From NCBI GenBank assembly GCA_038501785.1, contig JBAMJR010000154.1, positions 2,473,001 through 2,537,000 of the forward strand: 64,000 bases of DNA. The letters run 5' to 3'. The notes under the pieces were generated by a model. It ran no database searches. It saw only the letters and a list, made by a program, of their open reading frames with translations, and was not told the DNA's origin. Position 1 is the stretch's first letter, and every line of letters begins with the position of its first letter. The DNA is from Myoxocephalus aenaeus (taxonomy: Eukaryota; Chordata; Actinopteri; Perciformes; Cottidae). Shown here one piece after another: positions 61,401-64,000 of the stretch. Both the position numbers and the translations under genes were made by a program.

Positions 61401-64000
61401 ATATGTTTTAGCCTTCCACCTGCTGACACGTTTGTATTGTATCATCTTCAGGTCCCGTGACGGTTCCTTCCTGGCCGTGTCCTCCACAGACGGCTACTGC
61501 TCCTTCCTGTCCTTCTCTCCTGGGGAGTTGGGCACTCCCCTGAAGGAGCCCCCCACCCTAGAGGTTTTTGTCCCGAACAGTGGTGTTGAGAAAAAGGGCA
61601 AGAAGTCCTCAGCGGCTAGGACCTCGTCTCCTTTGACCCAGACACCAAGCTCAGCCCCGACTCCCACATCACAAACCAGCCTTGGCAAAGATGTCCCCTC
61701 TGTCACTCCCCCAGAGGAGGAGAAGAAGAGCACCCCGAGTGCCAAGTCAAAACCTCAGCCCCGTAGGATCACCCTCAACACCCTGGAGGGCTGGGGGAAG
61801 CCCTCCACCGCTAAGACCACACCTCCTTCAGCACCTCAGACTCCATCATCTGCAAGCACCAGCGCACCCTCTCCTCCCCAACCCTGTGTCACCCCTCTCA
61901 CCCCTACCAACTCCTCCACAACACAGCCGCGCATTGCCCCCCTCACTCCCTCCACCCCTAAAGCCCAAAACGGTGCTAATAATGCTGGCTCCACCACTCC
62001 TAAGGGTGCAACCACCCCAAAGGGTCCCACCCCAAGGTAATGCAAAAGTAGTTATGTTTTGATTCTGTCAGAGTGAGCGAAAGGGAATTAACGTATTATA
62101 TATTAAGTTACAAAAATCTTCACAGTTGCAAGAAAAAGCTACATAAAGCATCTGAATAAATATTTAATATTTATCAAAGACCAGTAACATTTGTAAAAGA
62201 ATAAGACCAAATCAGGTTAATCGAATTTCGTTGGAGGATAAACGTGTTTTGAGATGACATTTAAAACGGTTAAACTCTGAGTGACTCTTTGGTGGAGCCA
62301 ATTAAGGTCCTAAATTTTACAGGAAGCCGGTGTAGTGAACACCTCACATGGGCACGCTGTAACGTTTTAGAATGGCCTTGAATATTTTTAAATGGCATCA
62401 GACTGAGGAAGTAATAAAAAGAGCATACTGTGTCCTCCTAATGATTAAAGTAACTAAGCGGATTATCTCTAAAGATGCTGTTTAAAAGACTACTTGATGC
62501 AAAAAAAGGCAGTGATATTTAAAATGTGTTCACTATACTTTTAAAAATGCAGGAAAATAGGAGAATAGCTGTAGTGGGCCTGTGATGTTTTTGTCTGTTT
62601 ACATCTGTCTGTACTGGCAGTGAGAACAAAGCCTGTCTGGTGTGAGGCATCCGTTAGACCCCCCACTGACTATAAAAAAATAATCACTGACTGACTGTGA
62701 GACAATGGCAGGTCTGCACATGCTTTTGTGTTTGCCTTATATATCTGTAAGTTGGAGTGTTTGCCGTGGCTAGTTTTGCTCGTTGTCAATTCGACTGAAT
62801 CAGAAGAACAAAAGAGAAATTGAACAAAGAGGACGTGATTCACGGTAGACAAGAGTAGAATGTACCGTTGTATCTTGTGCTTGTGTAATTTCTCATCCTT
62901 GAAGCCTCTTTACCATTCATCCTTTTTGTTTACAGGAGAGTGTCTCTGACTCCCGTTGCATCCCGATCTCCAGCTATCAGTTCACTCTTTCGCACTCCCT
63001 CCGCCACTGAGAAGGCCAAACATGGTGAGTGAGTACAACTACTTTGGCTGTTGTCCTTCATGTTGCAAATATCACACAAAGAAAACGATATGAGACCGCT
63101 GAATAATCCACCCACCTCAGTCTGATTTCTGTTATGATGTATCGGTCCAACATTACCTCAACAAAGGATATCCGACAATACTAAGAAAAGCCAGTACTCT
63201 CTTTTTCACAATTTCAAAACCAATATTCCTATAATGAAGTCCTTACAATCACTTCATGAGAAGTAGCATGAGGCTGAGGCCGCTCCATTTCATCAGGGAA
63301 GAATCTGACCAATAGATTTGTGCATCACTAGTTGTAATCAGTGTATTTTTCTCAGAAATTGTGCCTCGATAAACAATATAATTTTTTTAGAAAATCCAAC
63401 ACTTAAATGATGTCTGCTCTTTTGTCTACAGTTTGGCAGAAACTAAAATTGGGTTTTTCGGCCAAAGTTGAACCAGGGATATTGGGTCTGAACTGTGATC
63501 AGTGTTTACAGCGGACATAAAACCTACCATTCGCTTTCGTGTTTTCTTTGCAATAAATTTGGCTAACCTAGGAGTTTGTTTAAAGTCTTTATTATTATTT
63601 TTATTATTATAATAATAATAATAATAATAATAATAATCTCAATGCTCATGTTTCTCACCCAGTCAGACTCCTTTTATTTTATCCTGCAGACCAGATCGGT
63701 TCATCAAATCCAAACTATTAGACCCAATACTTATAGTGGTGCCCTGACTTTTAATGTGTTCATGACCAGTGTGTTAACTAGTCAGTCGATCTGCTACATG
63801 AATGACTTATTACATACGGTTTCTTACATCACAGCAGAAGGCAGACAGAACCAGGCGGTCATGTGTAGCGCTTGTGTCGCTGATCCAGTCACTTGTATTT
63901 CTGCAGAACGTCCGTCTCCTCCCACTGATCCAGTGTGCCAGCCTCCAGAATCCAAGCGGCCGAAGACCGGTGAGCCCCCAGTAAAGACCAGTGCCACCCA
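55458..64000 (+). CDS. chaf1b: CAF-1 subunit B (p60), WD40 protein; 3' end beyond the window
   Basis: CHAF1B is the WD40 subunit of chromatin assembly factor 1, which deposits H3-H4 onto newly replicated DNA. The start MKVVTCEIAWHNKEPVYSLDFQH matches the family, and successive WD repeats are visible (LATAGVDTTVRLWRV, LASGGDDAAILLWKL, VSGSVDNTAIMWDI, YVATLSCDRVMRVYS, FAVASEDSVFLYDTQ, LAVSSTDGYCSFLSF). After the propeller, a Ser/Pro/Thr-rich tail holds RRITLNTLEGWGK, the ASF1-binding B-domain-like motif, then RRVSLTPVASRSP. Exons: 55458-55583, 56819-56951, 57097-57217, 58212-58315, 58466-58562, 58679-58763, 59899-59992, 60113-60182, 60286-60377, 60483-60642, 61452-62036, 62936-63024, 63907-64000+. 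The exon 9 donor appears to be GC (see findings). The last exon is open at the window edge, although a GT at 63970 could be another donor. Confidence 0.94.
55751..56272. mobile_element. Solo-LTR-like element, copy 2, in chaf1b intron 1 (4-bp TSD AAAG)
   Basis: It has the same length (522 bp) and the same ends (TGATAGCG...TATTATCA) as the copy at 13614-14135. It is flanked by AAAG at 55747-55750 and 56273-56276. The differing TSDs show independent insertions and not a segmental duplication. One of the few differences removes the minus-strand AATAAA present in copy 1. Confidence 0.78.
60643..61451 (+). other. chaf1b intron 10 with an unclassified GC-rich insert
   Basis: Bases about 60890-61400 are richer in G/C and CpG than the surrounding intron, and look like an inserted repeat. 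I found no inverted ends, TSD or coding similarity. Confidence 0.3.
63589..63637. repeat. (TTA)n/(TAA)n self-complementary microsatellite
   Basis: TTATTATTTTTATTATTAT is followed by about 11 AAT units, so the two halves are reverse complements and could form a hairpin. It lies in chaf1b intron 12. Confidence 0.9.

Overview
This window is a piece of a teleost (probably percomorph-type) nuclear genome. The evidence is multi-exon vertebrate genes with short introns and GT-AG splice sites, long CA/GT microsatellites, and several dispersed elements typical of ray-finned fish (hAT elements, L2/CR1-type LINE 3' ends, tRNA-derived SINE pieces, solo LTRs). I recognise four genes: slc5a3, dop1b (DOPEY2), morc3 and chaf1b. 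The order dop1b-morc3-chaf1b, all on the + strand, matches human 21q22. The species cannot be named from the sequence.

Layout. Bases 1-8025 carry no gene I can support; they hold microsatellites, a 1.4-kb hAT-type element (5306-6724) and the probable 3' UTR of slc5a3. slc5a3 is an intact single-exon CDS on the minus strand (8026-10158). Bases 13060-15000 are a repeat-rich island with a solo LTR and a broken USP37-like deubiquitinase fragment on the minus strand. dop1b runs from a non-coding exon near 18.1 kb through 37 coding exons (21292-37880), and its exon lengths sum to an open frame of 2316 codons. A foldback structure with a nested inverted-repeat element lies just upstream of morc3. 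morc3 has 19 coding exons (42124-53234; 1064 codons) with LINE fragments in introns 1 and 12. chaf1b starts at 55458 and runs off the right edge with 13 coding exons visible; a second copy of the same solo LTR lies in its first coding intron.

The genes do not form a pathway. SLC5A3 is an osmolyte (myo-inositol) importer, DOP1B an endosome/Golgi trafficking scaffold, MORC3 a chromatin GHKL ATPase with a CW reader, and CHAF1B the WD40 subunit of the CAF-1 histone chaperone. MORC3 and CHAF1B are both nuclear chromatin proteins and are neighbours in human as well. I found no previously undescribed system. The parts worth a second look are the transposable-element insertions with exact target-site duplications, the USP relic, the foldback beside the morc3 promoter, a possible GC-AG intron in chaf1b, and two mini-uORFs at the dop1b start.
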